Source: Glaciihabitans sp. dw_435
GTDB lineage: Bacteria > Actinomycetota > Actinomycetes > Actinomycetales > Microbacteriaceae
Assembly: GCF_018449675.1 (NCBI RefSeq)
Contig: NZ_JAAVUZ010000002.1
Span: forward strand, 372,001-436,000
DNA: 64,000 nt
Direction of reading: 5' to 3'
The notes under the pieces are model-generated. The model did no database searches and was not told where the DNA came from. It worked only from the letters and a program-made list of their open reading frames with translations. Below, piece by piece: positions 26,909 to 34,771 of this stretch (position 1 is the first letter of the stretch; every line of letters begins with the position of its first letter). The position numbers were made by a program, and so were the translations under genes.

Positions 26909-26970
26909 GACGGGCGAGTTAGGCGCTTGCGGGCGAGCGCGCAGGCCCGCTTTGGCCTAACTCACCCGTC
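26909..26970. repeat. intergenic inverted repeat (hairpin)
   Basis: GACGGGCGAGTTAGGC (26909-26924) and GCCTAACTCACCCGTC (26955-26970) pair with one G-T/A-type mismatch over 16 bp. The loop carries a further GCGGGC/GCCCGC pairing. The GGGCGAGTT core is the reverse complement of the AACTCGCCC core found in the direct repeats that follow. Confidence 0.7.
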
Positions 26971-26997
26971 ATTTCTCGGGCGCTTGGGTCTTACGTC

Positions 26998-27205
26998 CGA
27001 ACTCGCCCGGTTTCTCGTGACGAGGCCCGAAATTGCGCCCGGACATACGTGATTTGGCCGCCGCATGCGCCGAACTCGTCCGTGGTGGGACTGCTCCCGG
27101 CGAACGCGCTGCCGAACTCGCCCGCGTTGGACCGCGTCCTATGCACCTGCCGCCGAACTCGCCCGTCTTTCACATCAATGTCGCGCCTGCCGCCGAACTC
27201 GCCCT
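26998..27205 (+). repeat. array of five GCCGAACTCGCCCG-type direct repeats
   Basis: CGAACTCG begins at 26998, 27071, 27113, 27154 and 27194. The last four copies are spaced 42, 41 and 40 bp apart. Copies 4 and 5 share CCTGCCGCCGAACTCGCCC. An 18-bp exact inverted copy of unit 4 (27150-27167) occurs at 38990-39007, so the motif is dispersed in the genome. The sequences between copies are unrelated. No coding function is evident. Confidence 0.65.
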
Positions 27206-27524
27206 GGTGACGGCCACGCGGGCGGGCACAGACAGGCGCACCGCGGGGTGGCGATCGTGCTTCCGGGAGTCGAATTCGGTCGATTTTGGCGAGCGCGGGC
27301 CGAAAATCGTGACGGCCGTTAGGAGGACTAAATAGGGTACAAAATTCTGCGAAAAACGCGATCGAGTGTCTTATTTGACCCTAAAGGGGGCCAAATTCCG
27401 CCAAATTACCCCGTTTTCCGATCGGGCTCGTGGCTAGGTTGGAAAACGTCCGACGGCACCGACGATGAGGCTCACGCGAAGGCGTGACATCACCGCCCGC
27501 GCGGGTCGCGACGCGACTTGACCC

Positions 27525-30029
27525 ATGAGTACAAGCTTCGGAGCTCCCGCGATTATGACCCAGAACATCGGCATGCGCCGGCGCCAATTTGGTGCCGACC
27601 GGACGACCACAGCCCTCCCCTCCGTGCACCCTCGACCGAGCGATGGAAAACTCGTGCGTGGTCGCCTCGCGATCATCCTGACCATCGTTTTCTGGGTGCT
27701 CTATGTCGTCGACACGATCATTCGCCAGTTCTTCAACCCTCAGGGCGTGAACTACACGTTCGCGGTGCAGGCCTTCTCGTACCTCGCGATCGTGACGGTG
27801 CTGATCTTCTCCGCCCTCATGTACCTGATCGCCCGGCAGGGTGCCTTCACCCGGTTCCGCGACCACCACCGCGTTCCGCGTGCGGCCCTCGATCACCACT
27901 TCGGTGCCGGCCACGGCGACCTGACCGTGCTCGTGCCGTCCTACGCCGAGGAGCCGTCCGTCGTCCGCGCAACGCTGTGGTCCGCCGCGCTGCAGGAGTA
28001 CCCGTCCATGCGCGTCGTGCTGCTGCTGGACAACCCGCCGCACCCGACCGACCCCACCGAAATCAGCAAGCTCGCCGAGAGCCGCGGCATCGCCGACGAG
28101 ATCGCCACCGCGATGGCCGTCCCCGAACGACGCTTCCGCGAGGCGATGGAACTCTTCGAACGCGAGATCAACGCCGGCAGCGGCGAGGTGTCCGGCGACG
28201 CCGTGCGCCGCCTCGCCGCGCACTACCGCTGGGCGGCCCGCTGGCTGAGCAGCCAGGCGTACAGCGACGGCGCTCTCGACCACGTCGCAACGTTCTTCGC
28301 CACCGAGGTCGTCGGCGGCCTTGCCGACGAGTTCACCCTCTTCGCCACCGCCCTCGACGCCTCCGCCTGGGACGAGCTCGCCCCCACCCCCAAGCGCATG
28401 CTCGAACTGCACCGCCGCCTGGTCTGGGTCTTCACCGCCGAGATGGACACGTTCGAGCGCAAGGCATTCACCTCGCTCTCCCACGAGGCGAACAAGGCGA
28501 TGAACCTCAACGCCTACATCGGTTTGATGGGCCGCAGCTTCCGCCGGGAAGACGACCGCACCAGCAGCGTGCTGTGGGAAGTGGATGACCCGAGCCAGGC
28601 AAACTTCTCGGTGCCGGATTCCGAGTACCTGCTCACCCTCGACGCCGACTCACTCCTGCTCAAGGACTACTGCCTTCGCCTGATCTACTTCCTCGAGCAG
28701 TCCGAGAACTCCCGCGTTGCCGTCACCCAGACGCCGTACTCCTCGTTCCGCGGGGCGCCCACCCGCATCGAGCGTCTCGCCGGTGCGACCACCGACGTGC
28801 AGCACATCCTCCACCAGGGCATGTCGCACTTCGGTGCTGCCTTCTGGGTCGGGGCCAACGCGGTCATCCGCAAGCGCGCCCTCGAAGACATCGTCGAGAT
28901 CGAGACCGTCGGTGGATTCGAAGTCCGCCGCTACGTACAGGACCGCACCGTCATCGAAGACACCGAGTCGAGCATCGACCTCGGCGTCTACGTACAGGAC
29001 CGCACCGTCATCGAAGACACCGAGTCGAGCATCGACCTCGGCGCCCACGGCTGGAGCCTGATCAACTATCCGGAACGCCTCAGCTACAGCGCGACGCCGC
29101 CGGACTTCGGATCCCTCGTGGTGCAGCGCCGGCGCTGGGCCAACGGTGGCCTGCTGATCCTGCCGAAGCTCATTCGCCAGATCAAGGCCCGCCGCAACAC
29201 CCCGCACCCCGTGACCCTCATGGAGCTCAGCCTCCGGCTGAACTACGTGGCGTCGATCGCGTGGGCAAGCTTCGGCCTCGTACTGCTGCTGGCCTACCCG
29301 TACAACAGCCGCCTGCTCAGCCCGATCGTGCTGCTGGCCTCCCTGCCCTACTTCATCGCAATGGGCAGCGACCTCCGCTACAACGGCTACCAGTTCCGCG
29401 ACATCTTCCGGATCTACGGCTTCAACCTCATCCTGCTTCCGGTCAACCTTGCCGGCGTCGTCAAGTCGCTGCAGCAGGCGATCACCGGCAAGCGCATCCC
29501 GTTCGCCCGCACGCCCAAGGTCGCCAACCGCACGGCGTCCCCGATCCTCTTCGTGGTGGTGCCCCTGGTCATCGTCGCGTTCTCCGGTCTTACCCTGTGG
29601 CGCAACATCGACGCGCAGAACTGGGGCAACGCGTTCTTCGCCGGCTTCAACGCCACCCTGGCGATCATCTCGATCGTCTCCAACATCGGCATCGTCAACA
29701 CCCTCGTGGACATCTGGCTCGGCCTCACCGACTGGCTCTGGGTCGACCGCCGTCGCGACAGCCCGCCCGTGCAGGCCACCCAATCCGTCGCAACGCCGCA
29801 CCTCGACTGGCAGACGGTTCTCTATTACGGCAACGCGAGCTTCACCCCCGAGGGTGCGCAGGCTGTGCTCGAAGTGCCGAAGCGCACCGCCTTCGCCACC
29901 GTCACGCGGCACACCCTCGACTCACCATCCGTGCGCATTACCCCGCCGAGCCCCGATCACCCGAGTTGGACACCATCAGCCTCACACCACGAATCCCAGG
30001 ACGCGACGCACACGGAGGTCAGCGCGTGA
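27525..30029 (+). CDS. membrane GT2 family glycosyltransferase (cellulose/chitin synthase-like)
   Basis: 834 residues. Two N-terminal membrane helices (about residues 46-68 and 80-105), a cytoplasmic GT-A domain with LTVLVPSYAEEP, the D-x-D motif YLLTLDADSLLL, the acceptor motif IEDTESSIDLG and the product-channel motif QRRRWANGG, then about five C-terminal helices. About 170 helical residues are inserted between the first strand and the DxD motif. The ED motif is duplicated: residues 470-488 are repeated at 489-507 by a 57-bp in-frame tandem repeat. Processive synthesis and export of a beta-linked glycan is expected. It is coupled to a GH18-type gene by a 4-nt overlap. ATG 27555 is an alternative start. 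Confidence 0.88.
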   Translation: MSTSFGAPAIMTQNIGMRRRQFGADRTTTALPSVHPRPSDGKLVRGRLAIILTIVFWVLYVVDTIIRQFFNPQGVNYTFAVQAFSYLAIVTVLIFSALMYLIARQGAFTRFRDHHRVPRAALDHHFGAGHGDLTVLVPSYAEEPSVVRATLWSAALQEYPSMRVVLLLDNPPHPTDPTEISKLAESRGIADEIATAMAVPERRFREAMELFEREINAGSGEVSGDAVRRLAAHYRWAARWLSSQAYSDGALDHVATFFATEVVGGLADEFTLFATALDASAWDELAPTPKRMLELHRRLVWVFTAEMDTFERKAFTSLSHEANKAMNLNAYIGLMGRSFRREDDRTSSVLWEVDDPSQANFSVPDSEYLLTLDADSLLLKDYCLRLIYFLEQSENSRVAVTQTPYSSFRGAPTRIERLAGATTDVQHILHQGMSHFGAAFWVGANAVIRKRALEDIVEIETVGGFEVRRYVQDRTVIEDTESSIDLGVYVQDRTVIEDTESSIDLGAHGWSLINYPERLSYSATPPDFGSLVVQRRRWANGGLLILPKLIRQIKARRNTPHPVTLMELSLRLNYVASIAWASFGLVLLLAYPYNSRLLSPIVLLASLPYFIAMGSDLRYNGYQFRDIFRIYGFNLILLPVNLAGVVKSLQQAITGKRIPFARTPKVANRTASPILFVVVPLVIVAFSGLTLWRNIDAQNWGNAFFAGFNATLAIISIVSNIGIVNTLVDIWLGLTDWLWVDRRRDSPPVQATQSVATPHLDWQTVLYYGNASFTPEGAQAVLEVPKRTAFATVTRHTLDSPSVRITPPSPDHPSWTPSASHHESQDATHTEVSA
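28931..29043 (+). repeat. 57-bp tandem duplication inside the GT2 gene
   Basis: Positions 28931-28986 and 28988-29043 are identical over 56 nt, at a period of 57 nt. The unit encodes YVQDRTVIEDTESSIDLGV, so the reading frame is preserved and the catalytic ED motif occurs twice. The complete identity, including third codon positions, implies either a very recent event or an assembly artefact. Confidence 0.95.
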
Positions 30030-31684
30030 GCGAGCTCGCCATCCCCGTGCACCACCCCGATAAACCGCCCGCGCGCGGCCGCAGGCTCTCCCCGCTGCGC
30101 GTCGCCCTCGCCCTGTTCATCGTGGTCATCCTGACCGCCGGCGCATACACGGGATACCAGGTGTGGAACTCCAATCGGGCGGTCGCCTCCTACGACCCGT
30201 GGTTCGCCGGCTACGTCGACGTCACCAGCACCCCCTCGTACGCGTTCGAGAACCCGTCGATCGCCAGCCAGAAGAACGTCGTGCTCTCCTTCGTCGTCGC
30301 GGCAACGGATGACGACTGCGCTCCGTCGTGGGGAACCTTCTACTCGCTCGACAGCGCCGCTGACGGCCTCGACCTCGACCGCCGCATCGCCCGTCTCACC
30401 ACGCTCGGCGGCGCCGCGACCATCTCATTCGGTGGCGCCATCAACAACGAGCTCGCCACCGTCTGCACCGACCCCGACGAGCTCGTCGCCGCCTACGCCT
30501 CCGTCGTCGACCGGTACAAATCCTCGACGATCGACCTCGACATCGAGGGTGACGACCTCACCAACACCGCCGCCGGCGATCGCCGCGCCCTCGCGATCAA
30601 GACCCTGCAGGACAAGCGCACCTCCGACGGCGCGAAGCTCAAAGTGTGGCTGACGCTGCCCGTGTCCCCCACCGGCCTGACCGCCGACGGAACCACCGCC
30701 GTTGCGCAGATGCTCGCCGCGGGCGTCGACCTCGCGGGCGTGAATGCCATGACGATGGACTTCGGTGGCAGCAAGGCCGCGAGCGACTCGATGTCCGTGG
30801 CATCCATCGCCGCATTGAACGCTACCCACGACCAGCTGGCAACGCTCTACACGACCGCGAAGCAGCCGCTGACCAGCGCCGAACTGTGGTCGCGCATCGG
30901 GGCGACGCCGATGATTGGACAGAACGACGTTCCCGGTGAGATTTTTGACCTGAAGGATGCCACGGCGCTGAACACTTTCGCGCAGCAGAAGCAGCTCGGC
31001 CGCATGTCCATGTGGTCGATGAACCGCGACCTCGCGTGCGGGCCGAACTTCGTGGCCGTCGGCACGGTCTCGAATTCGTGCAGCGGCGTCGCGCAGGGCG
31101 GAACGTTCTTCTCCGACGCGCTCAGCACCCGCTTCTCGACGACGACGCCGACCCCGGTGATGCCGCTGGCGACCACGATTCCGACCAAGGGTGCCGCGCC
31201 CGCCGAGTCGCAGATTGTGGATAACCCGATCACCAGCCCCTACGTGGTGTGGGCACCAACCACGGTCTTCCAGAAGGACACGAAGGTCGTCTGGCACGGC
31301 AACGTATTCCAGGCCAAGTGGTGGACCCGAGGCGAGCTGCCGGATGACCCCGCCGCCCTCGGCACCACGACGCCGTGGGTGCTCATCGGGCCGGTGCTGC
31401 CGACCGACAAACCGCGGGTGCAGATCATTCTTCCGGTCGGCACCTACCCCGAGTGGGACCCGACCAAAATCTACGGCGAGAACGATCGGATCATGCTGGG
31501 GAAGGTTCCCTACGAGAACCAGTGGTGGAGCCAGGGCGACAACCCCGAGGCATCCCTCGTCTCACCTGACTCCGGCCCGTGGCGTCTGCTCACCTCGGAC
31601 GAGGTGACGGCGGTCAAGGACGGCAGCTACGCGCGGCCGACGGCGACCCCGACGCCGACGCCCGCTCCCGCTTCCGCGGGGTAG
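30026..31684 (+). CDS. membrane-anchored GH18-like glycoside hydrolase with two chitin-binding-type modules
   Basis: 552 residues from a GTG that overlaps the GT2 stop by 4 nt, with GGAGG 7 nt upstream. An N-terminal membrane helix (about residues 25-47) anchors an extracellular catalytic domain: FAGYVDVTSTPS, then LTTLGGAATISFGG and the GH18 catalytic signature IDLDIEGDD (D-x-D-x-E, glutamate near residue 174), WLTLPVSPTGL and VNAMTMDFGG. C-terminally lie two aromatic ChiC/CBM5-12-like modules (VVWHGNVFQAKWWTRGE and KVPYENQWWSQGDNP), then a Thr/Pro tail. Probably trims or binds the polymer made by the partner synthase, or environmental chitin. Confidence 0.87.
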   Translation: MSELAIPVHHPDKPPARGRRLSPLRVALALFIVVILTAGAYTGYQVWNSNRAVASYDPWFAGYVDVTSTPSYAFENPSIASQKNVVLSFVVAATDDDCAPSWGTFYSLDSAADGLDLDRRIARLTTLGGAATISFGGAINNELATVCTDPDELVAAYASVVDRYKSSTIDLDIEGDDLTNTAAGDRRALAIKTLQDKRTSDGAKLKVWLTLPVSPTGLTADGTTAVAQMLAAGVDLAGVNAMTMDFGGSKAASDSMSVASIAALNATHDQLATLYTTAKQPLTSAELWSRIGATPMIGQNDVPGEIFDLKDATALNTFAQQKQLGRMSMWSMNRDLACGPNFVAVGTVSNSCSGVAQGGTFFSDALSTRFSTTTPTPVMPLATTIPTKGAAPAESQIVDNPITSPYVVWAPTTVFQKDTKVVWHGNVFQAKWWTRGELPDDPAALGTTTPWVLIGPVLPTDKPRVQIILPVGTYPEWDPTKIYGENDRIMLGKVPYENQWWSQGDNPEASLVSPDSGPWRLLTSDEVTAVKDGSYARPTATPTPTPAPASAG

Positions 31685-31722
31685 CGCGGACCGAGGCATC
31701 CGCCCCACCCCATCTTCTCCGC

Positions 31723-31813
31723 GCCGTTTGGCCAGATAAGGATTTCTGGTCCGAATGCGCCTTCTGGAGGACCCCGGGTCCTTTCGTGGCAAAACTTCCG
31801 CAGCTAGAGAAAA
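31723..31813 (+). repeat. 91-bp direct repeat, copy 1
   Basis: Runs from GCCGTTTGGCCAGATAAGG to CTAGAGAAAA. It differs from copy 2 (31870-31960) at 6 positions, all in the first half; the last 47 nt are identical. It contains the internal inverted repeat GGACC-CCG-GGTCC and the 10-mer CAGATAAGGA, also present at 34772 in another intergenic element. Confidence 0.85.
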
Positions 31814-31869
31814 GACCACCGCGGTCAGCCGGGCTCGGCCCATCGGGGCGACTGCCGTCATCTGGTCGT

Positions 31870-31960
31870 GCCGTTTGGCTAGATACGGAATTCTGGTACG
31901 AATGCCCCTTCCGGAGGACCCCGGGTCCTTTCGTGGCAAAACTTCCGCAGCTAGAGAAAA
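31870..31960 (+). repeat. 91-bp direct repeat, copy 2
   Basis: Second copy, 147 bp downstream of the first, with equal length and about 93% identity. The identical 3' half (GGAGGACCCCGGGTCC to GCTAGAGAAAA) suggests that this half is the constrained or most recently copied part. Confidence 0.85.
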
Positions 31961-32065
31961 TGGGGCGGCTCGGTCTGGGCGTCAGTCGGCTCGCGGCTCG
32001 GTGCTGGGCCTAACTCGGGCTCGCGGCGCTGCCGGGCATCAGTTGGCCCGCGGCGCCGCCGGACG

Positions 32066-33409
32066 CTACTCGGGCTCGCCGCGCACCAGCTCGCCGTTCT
32101 TCATGATGGCGACGAGCGACGTCTGCGGGGTGGCCAGGAGCGAGAGGTCTTCGAGCGGGTTGCCGTCCACCAGCAGCAGGTCGGCGAGCGCGCCGGTGGC
32201 CACCACCCCGAGGCGACCTGGATACGGATTGCGTTCCCGGCTGAGGGCCAGCAGCTTCGCGTTCTCCGAGGTGGCCATCCGCAGCGTTTCGGCCGGAGTG
32301 AACCACCGCGTCATCTTCGCGAGCTGCGCACCCTGCCGCGTTGCCAGGTGCGGGTCGAAGAGGGTGTCGGTACCCCAGGCCAGGTTCACGCCGTACTTTA
32401 TTGCCAGCTCATAGGCCCGGTCGGTGCCCCGCATGATGAGCGCACCATTCGCCCGCGCGGACTCGCCCGATGTCCTGATTGCGTCCTCGTCGTTGAGGAA
32501 TGGCTGCGGGCTCCACCAGACATCCGCTTGCCTCATCATTTCGACGGTCTCATCGTCGAGCAGATGCCCGTGCTCGATACAGCGCACCCCAGCGCGCAGA
32601 GCCCGCTGCACCGCGCGCGGCGTGTACGCGTGCACCATCACGTAGGTGCCCCAGTCGGCGGCGGCGTCGACCCCGGCCTGCAGTTCGGCGAGCGTATATT
32701 GCGTCGAGTCGATGGGGTCGTAAGCGGATGACACGCCCCCGCCGGCCATCATCTTGATCTGACTCGCTCCCAGCATCAACTGCTCGCGCACCGCACGCAG
32801 CACCTCATCGACGCCATCGGCGATGATGGCCGCCCGCACGACCTCGGTATGCGTGAGGTGTCCGGCGATGCCGCGGGGCACCTCGGTCGGCAGGCGGAAA
32901 TCCCCGTGGCCGGACGTTTGCGAGATGAACGCGCCCGCCGGGAAGATGCGTGGGCCCTGCACGGTTCCCTCGTCGATCGCGAGCTTGAGGCCAAACACCG
33001 GCCCGCCGGCATCCCGAACCGTCGTAAACCCACGCTGCAGCATGTCCGCGGCGGCAACGGCGGCGTGGATGCTGATGTAGCCGACGTCGGCGGAGACCAG
33101 GGCCGAGACCGGCACGGTGGCGAAGGCCACGTGCGCGTGCGCGTCGATGAGGCCGGGCATGAGCACGCGGCCGTGTCCGCGGATGATGCGGGCGAGCCCC
33201 CAGCCGTCGGGCGGGCGTTCGTCGGTGATCGCGGTGATGAGGTTAGCGGTGACGACGACGTTGGTCGGCGGGCTGAGGGTGTCCGCGACGCCGTCGAACA
33301 CCCGTACCTGCTCGAAGACGGTTTGGTCGGCGCCTGCCAGGGGTGCATGGTTCTGGGTCCCGCCGGTCAGCTCTGCGCCCGCCTGCTCTGCGCCCGTCTG
33401 CTCTGACAT
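32066..33409 (-). CDS. metal-dependent amidohydrolase (imidazolonepropionase-like)
   Basis: 447 residues. Amidohydrolase-superfamily signatures: PGLIDAHAHVAF (H-x-H metal ligands, about residue 90), VMVHAYTPRAVQRAL, CIEHGHLLDDE and LAWGTDTLFDP (metal-binding aspartate). The C-terminal beta-sandwich ends with ATGALADLLLVDGNPLEDLSLL. Family members hydrolyse cyclic amides, dipeptides (Xaa-Pro) or organophosphates; the substrate is not predictable. The N-terminal 25 residues (SEQTGAEQAGAELTGG) are repetitive and could be trimmed by a later start. Confidence 0.88.
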   Translation of the reverse strand: MSEQTGAEQAGAELTGGTQNHAPLAGADQTVFEQVRVFDGVADTLSPPTNVVVTANLITAITDERPPDGWGLARIIRGHGRVLMPGLIDAHAHVAFATVPVSALVSADVGYISIHAAVAAADMLQRGFTTVRDAGGPVFGLKLAIDEGTVQGPRIFPAGAFISQTSGHGDFRLPTEVPRGIAGHLTHTEVVRAAIIADGVDEVLRAVREQLMLGASQIKMMAGGGVSSAYDPIDSTQYTLAELQAGVDAAADWGTYVMVHAYTPRAVQRALRAGVRCIEHGHLLDDETVEMMRQADVWWSPQPFLNDEDAIRTSGESARANGALIMRGTDRAYELAIKYGVNLAWGTDTLFDPHLATRQGAQLAKMTRWFTPAETLRMATSENAKLLALSRERNPYPGRLGVVATGALADLLLVDGNPLEDLSLLATPQTSLVAIMKNGELVRGEPE

Positions 33410-33854
33410 AGATGCCTCCGCTTCACTCGCGTCCCGCGCTCACCCCTCCCGGGCCGGCGCTCCGGTCCCTGCGATTCTGCTCCGGTCTTGGGGCGCGCAA
33501 CAGGGTCGATCCGGGGGGGCGTCGCCCCGTGACATCCCCGTCTGGCGATGACCTCGGAGCCGAGACATCCGGCCGCCGCCCGCTTTTTTGCTCAGGGAGG
33601 AAATTCGGTCAGTTCGGCCCGAATAGAACCGTTCAGCTACCGAATCTCCTCCGCAACTAAAATTCGGCGGGCAAAACCCGTTCGATCGACGCTCTTTCGC
33701 CGTCTGATCTGCGCGAAGTGCGCGTTAACGCAGTTTTTCACTCGCTTTCGGCGCCTCCCCGCTCGGGTCGACGCCCCGGTCCCTGCGATTCTGCTCCGGT
33801 CGCGGGGCGGGCAGCAGGGTGCATCCGTGGGGTGCTCGCAGCAGAATGGGGATC
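33410..33854. other. non-coding stretch with hairpin, before methyltransferase gene
   Basis: About 445 bp. A GCTCGGGTCGACGCCCCGGTCC-type phrase (33460s and 33760s: CCGG..GCTCC/GTCCCTGCGATTCTGCTCCGGTC) occurs twice as a direct repeat: GTCCCTGCGATTCTGCTCCG at 33466 and 33779 is the same in both. A hairpin lies at 33596-33652. No convincing gene was seen. Confidence 0.55.
33596..33652. repeat. intergenic inverted repeat (14-bp arms)
   Basis: GGAGGAAATTCGGT (33596-33609) pairs with ACCGAATCTCCTCC (33639-33652) at 13 of 14 positions. The loop has its own GTTCGGCCCGAA pairing. No thymine run follows on either strand. Confidence 0.65.
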
Positions 33855-34673
33855 ATGGATGCCACGGACAACCTCACCCCGGCCACCGACGTGCCACCTC
33901 CCGCCCGCCGGGCCGACGGCAGCGCGGGCGACGCTGACTACGGCGCCATCGGGTCGAACTACGCCGCGTACCGCCAGCCCGACCCGCACTTCGAGGCGGC
34001 AATTCTCGCCGCCCTCGGAGCCGCCGACCGCATCCTCAACGTCGGCGCCGGCGCGGGTTCGTACGAGCCGCGGGGACGCAACGTCACCGCGGTCGAGCCC
34101 AGCGCCTCGATGCGGGCGCAGCGTCCGTCCGATCTCGCGGTCGCGATCGACGCCACCGCCGAGCACCTCCCCTTCGAGGACGACACCTTCGACGCCGCGA
34201 TGGCCACCTTCACCGTGCACCAGTGGCCCGACCTCGCCGCCGGCCTGCGCGAGCTGCGCCGGGTGACCGCCGGGCCCGTCGTCATCCTCACCTGCGACCC
34301 CGCCGAACTCGACCGATTCTGGCTCGTCGACTACGCGCCCGAGGTCATCGAGACCGAGTCGCGCCGCTACCCGGCACCGGCGGAAATCGCGCGGCTGCTG
34401 GGTGGGACAGTGGATGTCTCGGTGCTACCCATCCCGCTGGACTGCACCGACGGCTTCGGCGAGGCGTACTACGGCCGCCCCGAATCGCTCCTGGATCCCG
34501 GCGCGCGGCTCGCCAACTCGGCATGGAGTTTCGTCAGCCCGGCAGTGGAGCCGAGGTTCGACGCGGCACTGCGGCGAGACCTCGAATCGGGCGCGTGGGA
34601 CGCGAAATACGGCGGCCTGCGCACCCAGCCCGAGTTCGAGGGGTCGCTGCGGCTGATCGTGGGGCGTCCGTAG
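33855..34673 (+). CDS. SAM-dependent methyltransferase (type 11)
   Basis: 272 residues from ATG 33855; ATG 33846 and 33819 are alternatives. Rossmann motif I reads ILNVGAGAGSYEP, motif II VTAVEPSASM, then AEHLPFEDDTFDAAMATFTVHQWPD, typical of class I methyltransferases of the UbiE/COQ5 type. The first 40 residues are low-complexity Ala/Pro. The acceptor substrate is unknown. A 7-bp tandem repeat lies directly after its stop. Confidence 0.85.
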   Translation: MDATDNLTPATDVPPPARRADGSAGDADYGAIGSNYAAYRQPDPHFEAAILAALGAADRILNVGAGAGSYEPRGRNVTAVEPSASMRAQRPSDLAVAIDATAEHLPFEDDTFDAAMATFTVHQWPDLAAGLRELRRVTAGPVVILTCDPAELDRFWLVDYAPEVIETESRRYPAPAEIARLLGGTVDVSVLPIPLDCTDGFGEAYYGRPESLLDPGARLANSAWSFVSPAVEPRFDAALRRDLESGAWDAKYGGLRTQPEFEGSLRLIVGRP

Positions 34674-34681
34674 GGGCGCGA

Positions 34682-34723
34682 GCGTCCGGCGTCCGGCGTC
34701 CGGCGTCCGGCGTCCGGCGTCCG
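34682..34723 (+). repeat. 7-bp tandem repeat, six copies of GCGTCCG
   Basis: Six exact consecutive GCGTCCG units, starting 8 nt after the methyltransferase stop codon. The unit length is not a multiple of three and the region is non-coding. Confidence 0.95.
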
Positions 34724-34771
34724 TCGGGCTCGAGCCATTGCGCTCGAGTTCGTAGGGCTCGAGCCGTTGCG

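Larger units (their letters stand above)
26774..27524. other. long non-coding stretch with repeats, upstream of the GT2 operon
   Basis: About 750 bp without a convincing gene on either strand. It contains a hairpin (26909-26970), five direct copies of a GCCGAACTCGCCCG-type motif (26998-27205), and an A/T-richer patch at about 27325-27420 just before the GT2 gene. In that patch CCAAATTCCG (27391-27400) is followed directly by CCAAATTACC (27401-27410), two near-identical 10-mers spaced by one helical turn, which could be a regulator site. No clear -35/-10 pair was found. Confidence 0.6.
31685..32065. other. non-coding stretch with a pair of 91-bp direct repeats
   Basis: 381 bp between the convergent GH18 and amidohydrolase genes. 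It is mostly occupied by two direct repeats (31723-31813 and 31870-31960). No gene, tRNA or clear terminator was seen. The rest is simple GC-rich sequence with repeats of GGGCTCG/GGCTCGC type. Confidence 0.6.

Noticed and set aside
26998-27205. CRISPR array
   Set aside because: The repeated units are only about 14-19 bp and differ among copies, the spacing is 40-73 bp, and no cas gene is found in the window.
27375-27408. Sigma-70-like promoter for the GT2 operon (TTGACC and AAATTA)
   Set aside because: The distance between the boxes is about 22 bp, too long, and no better pair is seen.
28650-29912. Minus-strand frame in the GT2 gene that also shows a duplicated segment
   Set aside because: The repeat in this frame (EVDARLGVFDDGAVLY) is only the antisense reading of the 57-bp duplication.
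31723-31960. Insertion sequence or integrase remnant
   Set aside because: No transposase coding sequence or target duplication is seen; the repeats are too short.
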